Part shown: piece after piece, positions 53,872 through 62,052 of the stretch | Layout of the letters: every line of letters begins with the position of its first letter | How positions within the stretch are numbered: position 1 is the first letter of the stretch | NCBI RefSeq assembly: GCF_003865365.1 | Contig: NZ_RQVR01000002.1 | Location: forward strand, 186,001-250,000 | Length of the DNA: 64,000 bases | Origin: Flavobacterium macacae | Lineage (GTDB): Bacteria; Bacteroidota; Bacteroidia; Flavobacteriales; Flavobacteriaceae | Direction of reading: 5' to 3' | Translations under genes and position numbers: made by a program | Notes under the pieces: generated by a model | The model's input: only the letters and a program-made list of their open reading frames with translations | Told to the model about the DNA's origin: nothing | Database searches by the model: none

Positions 53872-55088
53872 GCCAAAATTTCGACATAATCATCGTTGGA
53901 GGTGGAGCTGGCGGATTTTTTACCGCCATTAATATTGCCGAGAAAAATCCAAAATTAAAAATTGCAATCTTGGAACGCGGTAAGGAAGTTTTGACGAAAG
54001 TCAGGATTTCTGGAGGCGGAAGATGCAACGTGACCCACGCTTGTTTTGAACCGAATGAGTTGGTGAAATTTTATCCGCGAGGCGAAAAAGAGCTTCGTGG
54101 TCCATTTCATCAATTTTGCTCTGGCGATACGATTGAATGGTTCGAAAAACACGGCGTGGAATTGAAAATCGAAGATGATGGACGAATGTTTCCGGTTTCG
54201 AACTCCTCCCAAACGATCATTGATTGTTTTACTTCGGCTACAAAAAAACTCGGAATCCAAGTGTTGACCGGACAAAGCGTCCAGTCGATTTATAAATCAG
54301 AAACTTCGGAAGGGAATTTTTGGAAAATCGAAACCCAAAACGAACAATACATTTGCGAAAAATTAGTTTTGGCAACCGGAAGCAACCCGAAAATGTGGGA
54401 AACGCTTCAAGAATTCGGACATTCAATTGTGAGTCCGGTTCCGTCATTGTTTACCTTCAACATAAAAGATCCTAGAATAAAAGAATTGCCGGGTGTTTCT
54501 GCACAAGTTTCGGTGAAAGTAAAAGATACAAAATTGACCTCTGCAGGGCCATTATTGGTGACGCATTGGGGAATGAGCGGACCCGCGATTTTGAAATTAT
54601 CGGCTTGGGGAGCCCGAACTTTATTCGAAAAAAACTATCAGTTTACGATTTTCGTCAATTGGTTGAACGATATGGATGCCGAAGATGCCGAAGTGATTTT
54701 GAAAGAATTAAAACAAGAACATTCTAAAAAAGCGGTTTCCAAAAAATCGCCGTTTGAATTCCCAAATCGTTTGTGGGAAAGTTTGGTTTTGGCTTCCGGA
54801 ATTTCAGAGGAAACCAAATGGGCCGATTTGTCTAAAATGCAACTTCAAAATTTATCGAACCAGCTCACCAACGGACAATTTCAAGTGAATGGAAAAAGCA
54901 CCTTCAAGGAAGAATTTGTAACCGCTGGAGGCATCGATTTAAAGGAAATCAATTTCAAAACTATGGAAAGTAAAATGCATCCCAATTTATTTTTCGCTGG
55001 AGAAATTGTAAACATTGACGCGATAACGGGAGGTTTTAATTTTCAGAATGCTTGGACGAGCGGGTTTATTGTGGCGAATTCGATATAG
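53868..55088 (+). CDS. HI0933 family FAD-dependent oxidoreductase
   Basis: The 406-residue flavoprotein of the HI0933/BaiN-like (YhiN) family has an N-terminal dinucleotide fold IIIVGGGAGGFFTAINIAEK (7-26) and the family signature TKVRISGGGRCNVTHACF (about 43-60). The second FAD motif LVLATGSNPKMWETLQEFGH follows, and LFFAGEIVNIDAITGGFNFQ (about 371-390) closes the flavin site. The true substrate of most family members is unknown; some reduce steroid intermediates, but that cannot be assumed here. It is translationally coupled to the GDPD gene by an ATGA overlap. Confidence 0.93.
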   Translation: MSQNFDIIIVGGGAGGFFTAINIAEKNPKLKIAILERGKEVLTKVRISGGGRCNVTHACFEPNELVKFYPRGEKELRGPFHQFCSGDTIEWFEKHGVELKIEDDGRMFPVSNSSQTIIDCFTSATKKLGIQVLTGQSVQSIYKSETSEGNFWKIETQNEQYICEKLVLATGSNPKMWETLQEFGHSIVSPVPSLFTFNIKDPRIKELPGVSAQVSVKVKDTKLTSAGPLLVTHWGMSGPAILKLSAWGARTLFEKNYQFTIFVNWLNDMDAEDAEVILKELKQEHSKKAVSKKSPFEFPNRLWESLVLASGISEETKWADLSKMQLQNLSNQLTNGQFQVNGKSTFKEEFVTAGGIDLKEINFKTMESKMHPNLFFAGEIVNIDAITGGFNFQNAWTSGFIVANSI

Positions 55089-55148
55089 TTTTCACAACGC
55101 AGGTTTAGATTGCAGTCTGCAAACTGTACATTAAAATCTGCAAACTTA

Positions 55149-55628
55149 TTACTGATTCAACCACCAAATACTTGCATTCAACACCGTCGCAAAACTCACC
55201 CAAAGCAAATAAGGAACAAATAAATACCCTGAAATTTTATTAATTTTTCCGAATTTCGCGTAGGTTTCATAAATCAGCAACCAAAGCAAAAAGATCTCGA
55301 TCAAGGCCAATAACGGATTTTTTAATCCGAAGAAAAGGTACGACCACAGCGCGTTCAGTGCTAATTGAATCGCAAAAAACAACATCGCTTTTTTAACTTC
55401 TTCCCTTCTTGGAGAATTAATTTCGTGCCACACCAGACCGCCGGCAATTCCCATCATAATATATAACGCGGTCCAAACGGGTGCAAAAAGCCAGCCTGGC
55501 GGATTAAAACTCGGCTTGTTTATTGTTGGAAACCACGTGTTCACGCTTTCTTGTGTCACCAAACTCGAAAAATATCCGACCACCAAGCAGGTGGCAACTA
55601 AAACTAAAATTCTTGTATATTTATTCAT
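55149..55628 (-). CDS. TspO/MBR family protein
   Basis: The 159-residue protein has five membrane helices and the TspO signatures WFPTINKPSFNPPGWLFAPVW (given as WFPTINKPSFNPP and GWLFAPVWTALYIMMG), QLALNALWSYLFFG and WVSFATVLNASIWWLN. TspO proteins bind porphyrins and affect tetrapyrrole and stress responses; in bacteria the physiological role varies. It stands alone on the minus strand between two plus-strand runs, and 60 bases separate it from the flavoprotein gene. Confidence 0.94.
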   Translation of the reverse strand: MNKYTRILVLVATCLVVGYFSSLVTQESVNTWFPTINKPSFNPPGWLFAPVWTALYIMMGIAGGLVWHEINSPRREEVKKAMLFFAIQLALNALWSYLFFGLKNPLLALIEIFLLWLLIYETYAKFGKINKISGYLFVPYLLWVSFATVLNASIWWLNQ

Positions 55629-55750
55629 CTCTCTTTTTTATTTTGCCTTAAATTCCACAAAATGGAATACATGTTGCACAAATTTACAAAAATTAATCTG
55701 CGCTCGTGGCTGAAATCTGTATTTGACTTAATTTTTCAATCCAAAAAAAG

Positions 55751-55758
55751 TATCTTTG
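55751..55758 (+). promoter_or_regulatory. -7 promoter element for mvaD
   Basis: TATCTTTG followed by CA is a perfect -7 element 15 bases before the ATG at 55774, so the leader is only about 9 nt. This also argues against the upstream TTG at 55756, which lies inside the element. Confidence 0.65.
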
Positions 55759-55773
55759 CACAAAATTAATTTT

Positions 55774-56853
55774 ATGGTTTCTGAAAAGGATTTTATTCCG
55801 GCAAAATATACAAATTCGATTGAAAAAGGTGCTGTAAAATGGAGTGCCCCAAGCAATATTGCTTTGGTGAAATATTGGGGAAAAAAGGAAAACCAAATCC
55901 CTGCAAATCCATCCATCAGCTTTACTTTGAACCATTGCAAAACGATTACTTCACTGGCTTTTTCGAAAAAAGAAACGACAGGAAATTTTTCGTTTGATTT
56001 GTTATTTGAGGGAAAACCAAAAGAAGATTTCAAGCCGAAAATCCAGAAATTCTTGGAACGAATTGAACCGTACTTGCCGTTTCTGAAAGAATATCATTTT
56101 GAAATTGACACTCAAAACACGTTTCCGCACAGTTCTGGAATTGCATCTTCCGCTTCAGGAATGTCGGCTTTGGCCATGAATTTGATGAGTTTGGAAAAAC
56201 AACTACATCCTGAAATGACAGACGATTATTTCTTTCAAAAAGCGTCTTTTTTAGCACGATTGGGTTCTGGAAGCGCTTGCCGAAGCGTAAAAGGAAGCGT
56301 TGTGGTTTGGGGAAATTCTGAAATTACAGGAAGTTCTGATTTATTTGGAGTGGAATTTCCAAACAAAATACACGACAATTTTAAGAACTACCAAGATACG
56401 ATTTTATTGGTTGACAAAGGCGAAAAACAAGTTTCAAGTACGGTTGGGCACGATTTGATGCACGATCATCCGTATGCCGAAAGACGTTTTGAGCAGGCGC
56501 ACGAAAATCTTTCTAAAATAAAAACCGTTTTAGAATCAGGAAACTTGGACGAGTTTATCAAAATTGTGGAAAGCGAAGCCCTGACTTTGCACGCAATGAT
56601 GATGACTTCGATGCCTTATTTTATTTTGATGAAACCAAACACGCTGGAAATCATCAATAAAATTTGGAAATTCAGAACTGAAACGCAAATTCCGGTTTGT
56701 TTTACGTTGGATGCTGGCGCGAATGTCCACGTCCTTTATCCTGAAAACGTTAGCGATAAAGTTTTAGATTTTATTAAGAATGAATTAGTAGGCTATTGTC
56801 AAAACTCGCAATATATTTGCGATGAAATTGGATTTGGCGCAACTAAACTATAA
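55774..56853 (+). CDS. mvaD: diphosphomevalonate decarboxylase
   Basis: This GHMP-fold enzyme makes isopentenyl diphosphate from diphosphomevalonate with ATP. Motifs are APSNIALVKYWGKKENQIPANPSIS (seen as APSNIALVKYWGK and NQIPANPSIS), the phosphate loop SSGIASSASGMSALAMN (about 120-136), RLGSGSACRSVKGSVVVWG with the catalytic Arg, and CFTLDAGANVHVLYP with the catalytic Asp. Length is 359 residues from the chosen ATG. A longer frame from a TTG at 55756 is rejected because the -7 promoter element covers that codon. The toxin-antitoxin pair begins 29 nt downstream. Confidence 0.95.
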   Translation: MVSEKDFIPAKYTNSIEKGAVKWSAPSNIALVKYWGKKENQIPANPSISFTLNHCKTITSLAFSKKETTGNFSFDLLFEGKPKEDFKPKIQKFLERIEPYLPFLKEYHFEIDTQNTFPHSSGIASSASGMSALAMNLMSLEKQLHPEMTDDYFFQKASFLARLGSGSACRSVKGSVVVWGNSEITGSSDLFGVEFPNKIHDNFKNYQDTILLVDKGEKQVSSTVGHDLMHDHPYAERRFEQAHENLSKIKTVLESGNLDEFIKIVESEALTLHAMMMTSMPYFILMKPNTLEIINKIWKFRTETQIPVCFTLDAGANVHVLYPENVSDKVLDFIKNELVGYCQNSQYICDEIGFGATKL

Positions 56854-56882
56854 ATTTTGTATCTTTATTTAAAATTTGGGTA

Positions 56883-57104
56883 ATGGATATTCAATTGGAA
56901 AAATTAGAGCTTATTAAAAAGTTAGCAGAAACAAATGATTTTGCTGTGGTTGAATCTATCAAAAAGATTTTTCAAAAAGAAAAAAAAGATTGGTGGAACG
57001 AATTAACTGATGAGCAAAAAGCCGATATTGAGCAAGGAGAAAGAGACATTGAAAACGGAGATTATGTTGAATTTTTCTCATTTATCGATCCATATTTAAA
57101 ATGA
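56883..57104 (+). CDS. ParD/addiction-module-like antitoxin
   Basis: The 73-residue acidic protein resembles small antitoxins of RelE/ParE modules in this phylum. An N-terminal helical part comes first (LEKLELIKKLAETNDFAVVE), then KDWWNELTDEQKADIEQGER and a C-terminal toxin-embracing tail (DIENGDYVEFFSFIDPYLK). I see no classical DNA-binding fold, so autoregulation is uncertain. It overlaps the toxin gene by 4 bases (ATGA), the normal layout of such pairs. TATCTTTA, one base off a -7 element, lies at 56860-56867 and could give the pair its own promoter inside the mevalonate operon. Confidence 0.8.
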   Translation: MDIQLEKLELIKKLAETNDFAVVESIKKIFQKEKKDWWNELTDEQKADIEQGERDIENGDYVEFFSFIDPYLK

Positions 57105-57406
57105 TTCGAAAAGTAATAATTTCAAGTAAAGCGCAAAATAGTTTAGTGGAAATAGCTGGTTACATTGAAAATAAGTTTTCTGTAAATGCGAGGATTATAT
57201 TTATGAAAAAATTTCGTGATTCAGTTTTAATCGCTTCGGAAAATCCAAAAATCTTTCCATTATCTTTAAACGATAAAAAGTTGCACAAATGTGTTGTCAC
57301 CAAGCAGACATCATTTTTATATAAATTCAATCCAACTAAATTAGAAATTATTTCAATTTTCGACACCAGACAAAACCCAAATAAAATTAAGAAAGACATC
57401 AAATAA
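57101..57406 (+). CDS. RelE/ParE family toxin
   Basis: The 101-residue basic protein has the ParE/RelE fold pattern: a first strand (RKVIISSKAQNSL), two helices (VEIAGYIENKFSVNARIIFMKKF, read as VEIAGYIENKFS and NARIIFMKKFRDSVLIA), then FPLSLNDKKLHKCVVTKQTS and the C-terminal strands FLYKFNPTKLEIISIFDTRQNP. The FDTRQNP end is common in flavobacterial ParE-like toxins. ParE-type toxins poison gyrase and RelE-type toxins cut mRNA at the ribosome; sequence alone does not decide. Its stop is 1 nt before the mevalonate kinase ATG. Confidence 0.85.
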   Translation: MIRKVIISSKAQNSLVEIAGYIENKFSVNARIIFMKKFRDSVLIASENPKIFPLSLNDKKLHKCVVTKQTSFLYKFNPTKLEIISIFDTRQNPNKIKKDIK

Positions 57407-57407
57407 T

Positions 57408-58346
57408 ATGAAAGGACCATTATTTTACTCAAAAATACTACTCTTCGGTGAACACGCAATTAACAGAGGTTCTCGAGGTTTGGCCATTCCTTATAACTTT
57501 TTTAATGGAGGTTTGAAAGTTGATGACAATCTTTCTGATGAAGCTATAAAATCAAACGCGAGCTTGAAGCGTTTTGTGGATTATTTGGAAATCATGCAAG
57601 ACGAAAATCCTGAATTGGTCCGATTTGATATCCCAACTTTAAAAATGAATGTGGAAGCCGGAATGTATTTTGATTCCAGCATCCCGCAAGGTTATGGTGT
57701 CGGAAGCAGTGGCGCCTTGGTTGCCGCGATTTATGACCAATATGCCGAAAATAAAATAACGGTTTTAGAAAACCTGACTCGTGAAAAACTTTTGAAACTA
57801 AAGCAGATTTTCTCAAAAATGGAATCTTTTTTCCACGGAACAAGTTCAGGCCTAGACCCTTTGAACAGCTATTTGAGCATTCCGATCTTGATTAATTCAC
57901 ACGATAATATTGAAGCTACCGGAATTCCGACTCAAAGTCTTCAAGGAAAAGGCGCTGTCTTTTTGCTTGATTCTGGAATGACAAAAGAAACAGCTCCAAT
58001 GGTCAGCATTTTTATGGAAAGCCTGAAAGACAAAGGTTTCAGGGCGATGGTAAAAAACCAATTCGTTAAATATACCGACGCAAGTATTGACAATTTCCTT
58101 CACGGAGACATCAAATCTTTATTGTCAAATACCAAGAAACTTTCAAAAGTAGTTTTGAATAATTTCAAGCCGATGATTCCGGAACAATTTCACGGAATTT
58201 GGCAAAAAGGACTGGATTCAAACGATTACTATTTAAAACTTTGCGGTTCAGGCGGTGGCGGTTACATCCTTGGATTTACACCCGATTATGAAAAAGCCAA
58301 AGAAGCCTTGAAAGATTACAAACTGGAAGTAGTTTACCAGTTTTAA
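57408..58346 (+). CDS. mvk: mevalonate kinase
   Basis: The 312-residue GHMP kinase phosphorylates mevalonate. The N-terminal YSKILLFGEHAINRGSRGLA (4-23) contains the KxxLFGEH signature. The glycine-rich ATP loop is IPQGYGVGSSGALVAAIYD (about 92-110), SSGLDPLNSYLSIP holds the catalytic Asp, and LCGSGGGGYILGF (about 278-290) is the third GHMP motif. It lies 1 nt behind the toxin gene, so its translation is probably coupled to the toxin-antitoxin pair. With mvaD upstream and HMG-CoA reductase at 19386, most of the mevalonate pathway is in this window. Confidence 0.93.
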   Translation: MKGPLFYSKILLFGEHAINRGSRGLAIPYNFFNGGLKVDDNLSDEAIKSNASLKRFVDYLEIMQDENPELVRFDIPTLKMNVEAGMYFDSSIPQGYGVGSSGALVAAIYDQYAENKITVLENLTREKLLKLKQIFSKMESFFHGTSSGLDPLNSYLSIPILINSHDNIEATGIPTQSLQGKGAVFLLDSGMTKETAPMVSIFMESLKDKGFRAMVKNQFVKYTDASIDNFLHGDIKSLLSNTKKLSKVVLNNFKPMIPEQFHGIWQKGLDSNDYYLKLCGSGGGGYILGFTPDYEKAKEALKDYKLEVVYQF

Positions 58347-58457
58347 TCGATTTTAATCGTACATCTTTAAAGTTAAAGTCTTAAAATTAATGCAATACAT
58401 TGATTTTAGACAGAAATCCTTTTACCTTTAACCCAACCAACCTTTTACCACGAAAAA

Positions 58458-59417
58458 ATGCTAAGCAGAAAGTACAAACTTCTTGTAATGAAAATTATCA
58501 GTTTGTTTTCTGTGGTTCGCGGTTACAACATCCCTGTCATTTTATTGGCGCAATATCTTTCGGCTATTTTTATTTTGGCTCCTGAAAACACGCGAGCTTT
58601 AGATATAATTTTAGACTTCAACCTTTTTATTTTGGTTTTGGTTTCTAGCTTTTGCATCGCTTCGGGCTATATCATCAATAATTTTTATGACGCCCAGAAA
58701 GATTTGATCAACCGTCCGAATAAGTCAATGTTGGATCGATTGGTAAGCCAAAAAACCAAACTGTACGTTTATTTTGGGTTGAATTTTTTGACCGTTTTAG
58801 TGGCTTATTTTGTGTCTTGGCGCGTGAGCCTCTTCTACTCCATTTATATTTTCTTGATTTGGTTTTATTCACACAAGCTGAAAAAATACCCGATAATTGG
58901 CAATTTGACGGCTTCGGTTTTGGCGGTTTTTCCTTTCTTCGGAATTTTGCTTTACTACTTTAAAGGCCAATACCTCGAATACGACTGGCAGAAAATCGGC
59001 ATTATTTTTGGCCACGCCATTTTTCTTTTCCTGCTGATTTTGATTCGCGAAATGATTAAAGATTTAGAAAACATGAAAGGTGATTTTGTGAGCGATTACA
59101 AGACAATTCCGGTGGTTTATGGCGAACGGATTTCTAAAATTGCCGTTACGGCATTGTCGATTGTAACTCTTTTCCCTATTTATCTTTTGGTTGATATTTA
59201 TGAAGTGGGCTATATGGTCATTTACTTTTATATCTGCATGATCTTGATGATTTTCTTTCTTATAAAATTATGGAAATCATCGTCAAGAAAAGATTTTTTA
59301 AACCTTCACAATCTTTTAAAATTCATTATTGTGGCTGGTGTTTTTTGTATTGTGCTGATTGATCCCACGGTTTTGTGGCACGGCAAAAAGGTATTGCTGG
59401 CAATCAGCGTCTTATAG
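58458..59417 (+). CDS. UbiA family prenyltransferase (geranylgeranylglycerol-phosphate geranylgeranyltransferase-like)
   Basis: The 319-residue membrane enzyme has about nine helices and joins a polyprenyl chain to an acceptor. The two Asp-rich sites are visible: NNFYDAQKDLINRP (NxxxDxxxD, about 75-88) and DLENMKGDFVSDYKTIPVVYG (given as DLENMKGDFVSDYK and TIPVVYG; about 203-223). It resembles the branch of UbiA proteins annotated as digeranylgeranylglyceryl phosphate synthases in Bacteroidota. Whether it makes ether lipids or a quinone-type product is open. Its position after mevalonate kinase fits isoprenoid use. ATG at 58488 is a possible later start. Its TAG stop is also the first three bases of the structured repeat copy 2. 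Confidence 0.88.
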   Translation: MLSRKYKLLVMKIISLFSVVRGYNIPVILLAQYLSAIFILAPENTRALDIILDFNLFILVLVSSFCIASGYIINNFYDAQKDLINRPNKSMLDRLVSQKTKLYVYFGLNFLTVLVAYFVSWRVSLFYSIYIFLIWFYSHKLKKYPIIGNLTASVLAVFPFFGILLYYFKGQYLEYDWQKIGIIFGHAIFLFLLILIREMIKDLENMKGDFVSDYKTIPVVYGERISKIAVTALSIVTLFPIYLLVDIYEVGYMVIYFYICMILMIFFLIKLWKSSSRKDFLNLHNLLKFIIVAGVFCIVLIDPTVLWHGKKVLLAISVL

Positions 59418-59555
59418 CCCTGATTGCAACGGAAATCCTTTTTTGAGCAATGGCTTATTTTTTGCTGACACAAAAGAGCGACCAACGGACCTTTTGTGGC
59501 GTGCAAAAAAAGACATTGCCAAAAAAGATTGCAGGGAAAAGCAGGAAATAGCTTC
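59415..59555 (+). repeat. structured intergenic repeat, copy 2 (candidate RNA element)
   Basis: This 141-nt element is related to 6099-6241. End stem: AGC 59416-59418 with GCT 59551-59553, and CCTG 59419-59422 with CAGG 59542-59545. Inner hairpin: CACAAAAG 59469-59476 with CTTTTGTG 59491-59498, eight perfect pairs around a loop with AGCGACC. It begins with the stop codon of the prenyltransferase gene, so the mRNA of that gene should carry it as its 3' end. Confidence 0.75.
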
Positions 59556-59627
59556 TCGAAATACATCAATATACTTCTAAAAAAACCGAATCATCCAATA
59601 GACTAGGGATTTACAACCGAAAATCGC

Positions 59628-59635
59628 TATCTTTG
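59628..59635 (+). promoter_or_regulatory. -7 promoter element for the pseudouridine synthase gene
   Basis: TATCTTTG followed by CA fits the -7 consensus and lies 15 bases before the ATG at 59651. It covers a TTG at 59633 that would otherwise offer a slightly longer reading frame. Confidence 0.65.
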
Positions 59636-59650
59636 CACAAATTTAGAACA

Positions 59651-60562
59651 ATGAACAAGAATGACGGAGGCAAAAAGGGAAGCGCCTCAAACAGATCTGG
59701 TGGAAAAAGCAGTTTTAGCAAGTCTAAACCAGCGTTGCCAAAGAGAGCTCAAGGGCCAAAAAAAGCGAAGCCAACTGTAGCAAAAGCAACGGAAGCGACT
59801 CCGGAAAAGCCTGCAAAGAAAGCGAACCAAGCTCCGAAAAGACAAAAAGGAGCAGACGAAATGCGTCTGAACAAATACATCGCGAATTCGGGAGTTTGTT
59901 CTCGCCGTGAGGCAGATATTTACATCCAATCTGGAAATGTGAAAGTAAACGGCGTGCCGGTTACTGAAATGGGATATCTTGTAAAAGCTACCGATGTAGT
60001 GAATTTTGACGGAAGTGTTTTGACTCCTGAAAAGAAAGAATATTTGCTTTTAAACAAGCCAAAAAACTTTACGACAGCAATGGACGAAGGTTTTGAGCAC
60101 CGTCACGTATCTGAATTGGTTCGCGGTGGAAGTAAATCGCCGTTGTCTCCCGTGGGAAGAATGGACAAAAACACGACTGGTTTGTTGTTGTTCACGAATG
60201 ACACGGATATGATCAGAAAATTCACGATTCCGAATCAGAAATCTTCTAAAATCTACCAAGTTTCTTTAGACAAAAACTTAAAGTACGAAGATTTAGAGAA
60301 AATCCAAAAAGGAATGACCATCGAAGGACATCGCATCAGCGTTGAAGAAGTGAGCTATATCGAAGACCAGCCAAAAAGCGAAATCGGATTAAAATTGCGT
60401 ACTTCAAATGTGAAAGTGGTTCGCCACATTTTTGAGCATTTGAGTTATGATGTTTTAAGAATTGACCGTGTGGCTTTTGCTGGCTTGACGAAGAAAAATC
60501 TTCCGAGAGGCAATTACAGAACTTTGACAGAGCAGGAAATCATCAATTTGAAAAACGTTTAG
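59651..60562 (+). CDS. RluB/RsuA-type pseudouridine synthase
   Basis: The 303-residue enzyme forms pseudouridine in ribosomal RNA. A disordered, Lys/Ser/Ala/Pro-rich basic extension of about 70 residues comes first (for example KPALPKRAQGPKKAKP), common in Bacteroidota members and probably RNA-binding. The S4 domain follows (MRLNKYIANSGVCSRREAD, about 72-90), and then the catalytic domain with GRMDKNTTGLLLFTND, in which the Asp is the catalytic residue (about 170). The C-terminal LRIDRVAFAGLTKKNLPRGNYR is typical. Start at 59651 is supported by the promoter position. The exact rRNA site (23S 2605-like or another) cannot be told. Confidence 0.93.
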   Translation: MNKNDGGKKGSASNRSGGKSSFSKSKPALPKRAQGPKKAKPTVAKATEATPEKPAKKANQAPKRQKGADEMRLNKYIANSGVCSRREADIYIQSGNVKVNGVPVTEMGYLVKATDVVNFDGSVLTPEKKEYLLLNKPKNFTTAMDEGFEHRHVSELVRGGSKSPLSPVGRMDKNTTGLLLFTNDTDMIRKFTIPNQKSSKIYQVSLDKNLKYEDLEKIQKGMTIEGHRISVEEVSYIEDQPKSEIGLKLRTSNVKVVRHIFEHLSYDVLRIDRVAFAGLTKKNLPRGNYRTLTEQEIINLKNV

Positions 60563-60602
60563 TTTCCTACAAATTGCACTAATTTTCAAGAATTAAAAAT
60601 AA

Positions 60603-60650
60603 AATAACCGCAGATTCGCAGATTTTTCTGTAAATCTGCGGTTATTATTT
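60603..60650 (+). terminator. terminator of the pseudouridine synthase gene
   Basis: AATAACCGCAGATT (60603-60616) pairs with AATCTGCGGTTATT (60633-60646), 14 bp, followed by ATTTT. It ends about 10 bases before the next start codon, so the NTF2-like gene must have read-through or a promoter inside the stem. Confidence 0.85.
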
Positions 60651-60660
60651 TACAAAATAT

Positions 60661-61023
60661 ATGAGTCCAGAAAATTTACAATCGATTGCTTTTCGATGGT
60701 TTGACGCTTTTAACAATCATAATTTAGAGCAACTTTTATCGCTTTATGATGAGGATGCCAAACATTTTAGTCCGAAATTAAAAATCAGAAAGCCAGAAAC
60801 GAATGGTTATGTGGAAGGGAAATCGGCGCTTAGAGAATGGTGGAAAGAGGCGTTTGAACGACTGCCTTCGTTGCATTATAAAGTAACGTCGCTGACTGCA
60901 AATAGCGACCGTGTTTTTATGGAATATGTCAGAAATGTAGATGGAGAACAAGACATGTTAGTAGCAGAGGTTTTAGAAGTGAAAGACGGAAAAATTATTT
61001 TTTCAAGGGTGTACCACGGATAA
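60661..61023 (+). CDS. NTF2-like (SnoaL-type) protein
   Basis: The 120-residue protein has the NTF2-like cone fold pattern: FRWFDAFNNHNLEQLLSLYD (11-30), DAKHFSPKL, EGKSALREWWKEAFERLPSL (about 52-71) and the strand series HYKVTSLTANSDRVFMEY, MLVAEVLEVKDGKI, FSRVYHG. Such domains appear in small enzymes and binding proteins, so no substrate is assigned. It has no signal peptide. It sits alone between two terminators. Confidence 0.85.
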   Translation: MSPENLQSIAFRWFDAFNNHNLEQLLSLYDEDAKHFSPKLKIRKPETNGYVEGKSALREWWKEAFERLPSLHYKVTSLTANSDRVFMEYVRNVDGEQDMLVAEVLEVKDGKIIFSRVYHG

Positions 61024-61103
61024 TCAGAATAACTAAAAGTTGCTGTTTTTTTTTGTTTTTTAACGCCACATTAAAATTTAAGCTTTTTTAAAATGTTAAA
61101 TTT

Positions 61104-61130
61104 GCCCTTTCAACCGAAAGGGCTTTTTTA
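61104..61130 (+). terminator. terminator of the NTF2-like gene
   Basis: GCCCTTTC and GAAAGGGC form an 8-bp stem with a tight AACC loop followed by TTTTTT. It lies about 80 bases after the stop codon and 18 bases before the next ATG. Confidence 0.88.
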
Positions 61131-61147
61131 TATCAAAACAACTTAAA

Positions 61148-61999
61148 ATGCAAAATTTAGAAACAGAAGTAATCGCAAGTTCTGATTATGTGGGCAAGTA
61201 TGCCACGCAATTCATCACCATACTGGTGGATTATTCTCCCAAATTATTAACTGCTTTCATAATTCTATTTGTTGGTCTTTATGCAATTCGTTTTATCAAC
61301 AGAATGATTCGAAGAATAATGATTTCAAGAAACTTTGATCCAACCTTATCAAAGTTTTTAGCTGATATTTTACTTTGGGTTTTAAGGGTTTTGTTATTCG
61401 TTACTTTTATTGACCAATTAGGAATTGGGACTTCATCTTTCGTTGCGATTTTAGGAGCCATGGGATTGGCAGTTGGTCTTTCGCTTCAAGGTTCGTTGTC
61501 AAATTTTGCGGGAGGCATGCTGATTATTTTATTCAAACCCTTTAGAGTTGGTGATTTTATTGAAGCGCAAGGTGTTTCTGGAACTGTTCTTGAAATTCAA
61601 ATTTTTGTTACCAAACTAACAACTACGAATAACCAAACCATTTTTGTACCGAACGGCGCTTTATCCAACGGAAATATCATCAATTATTCTTTGGAAGGAA
61701 CTCGAAGAGCCGACATCAATTTTACAGTTTCTTATGATTCTAACTTGCAAGAAGTGAAGTCTATTTTAAAAACTATTATTGACACTGATCCACGCATTTT
61801 AAAAGAACCCGCTCCAGCCGTTGTTGTGACCGGATTGGTGGATAACGGAGTAACTATTGCAGTAAGACCTTGGGCCAATCGAAGTGATTTCTGGGATGTG
61901 CATTCTGACGTTTTGGAGCGTGCCAAATCACAGCTGTATGAAGCCGGAATTGAGATCCAGCCTTTTGTAAAAGAAGCTTCGGTAAAACCTTTGCAATAA
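61148..61999 (+). CDS. small-conductance mechanosensitive channel (MscS family)
   Basis: The 283-residue channel opens on membrane tension during osmotic downshock. It has three helices: about 32-50, 75-95, and the pore-lining helix with FVAILGAMGLAVGLSLQGSL and SNFAGGMLIILFKPFRVGDF (about 98-140), rich in Gly/Ala as in E. coli MscS. The beta domain follows (VSGTVLEIQIFVTKLTTTN, TIFVPNGALSNGNIINYS) and a C-terminal alpha/beta domain ends with RAKSQLYEAGIEIQPF. Length equals that of E. coli MscS (286). It stands alone between terminators. Confidence 0.96.
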   Translation: MQNLETEVIASSDYVGKYATQFITILVDYSPKLLTAFIILFVGLYAIRFINRMIRRIMISRNFDPTLSKFLADILLWVLRVLLFVTFIDQLGIGTSSFVAILGAMGLAVGLSLQGSLSNFAGGMLIILFKPFRVGDFIEAQGVSGTVLEIQIFVTKLTTTNNQTIFVPNGALSNGNIINYSLEGTRRADINFTVSYDSNLQEVKSILKTIIDTDPRILKEPAPAVVVTGLVDNGVTIAVRPWANRSDFWDVHSDVLERAKSQLYEAGIEIQPFVKEASVKPLQ

Positions 62000-62007
62000 A
62001 ATATATC

Positions 62008-62052
62008 AAAAAAAAAATCCCATCCTGAAATTTCAGAATGGGATTTTTTTTT
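62008..62052. terminator. bidirectional terminator between mscS and the M3 peptidase
   Basis: An A-run, ATCCCATCCTGAAA and TTTCAGAATGGGAT, then a T-run form a long stem with one mismatch between two convergent genes; its right end touches the stop codon of the peptidase. Confidence 0.9.

Noticed and set aside
55756..55773. Longer mvaD reading frame from a TTG
   Set aside because: The TTG lies inside a perfect TATCTTTG promoter element; the ATG at 55774 is just downstream and fits the family N-terminus.
59633..59650. Longer pseudouridine synthase frame from a TTG
   Set aside because: The codon is part of the TATCTTTG -7 element; ATG at 59651 is used instead.
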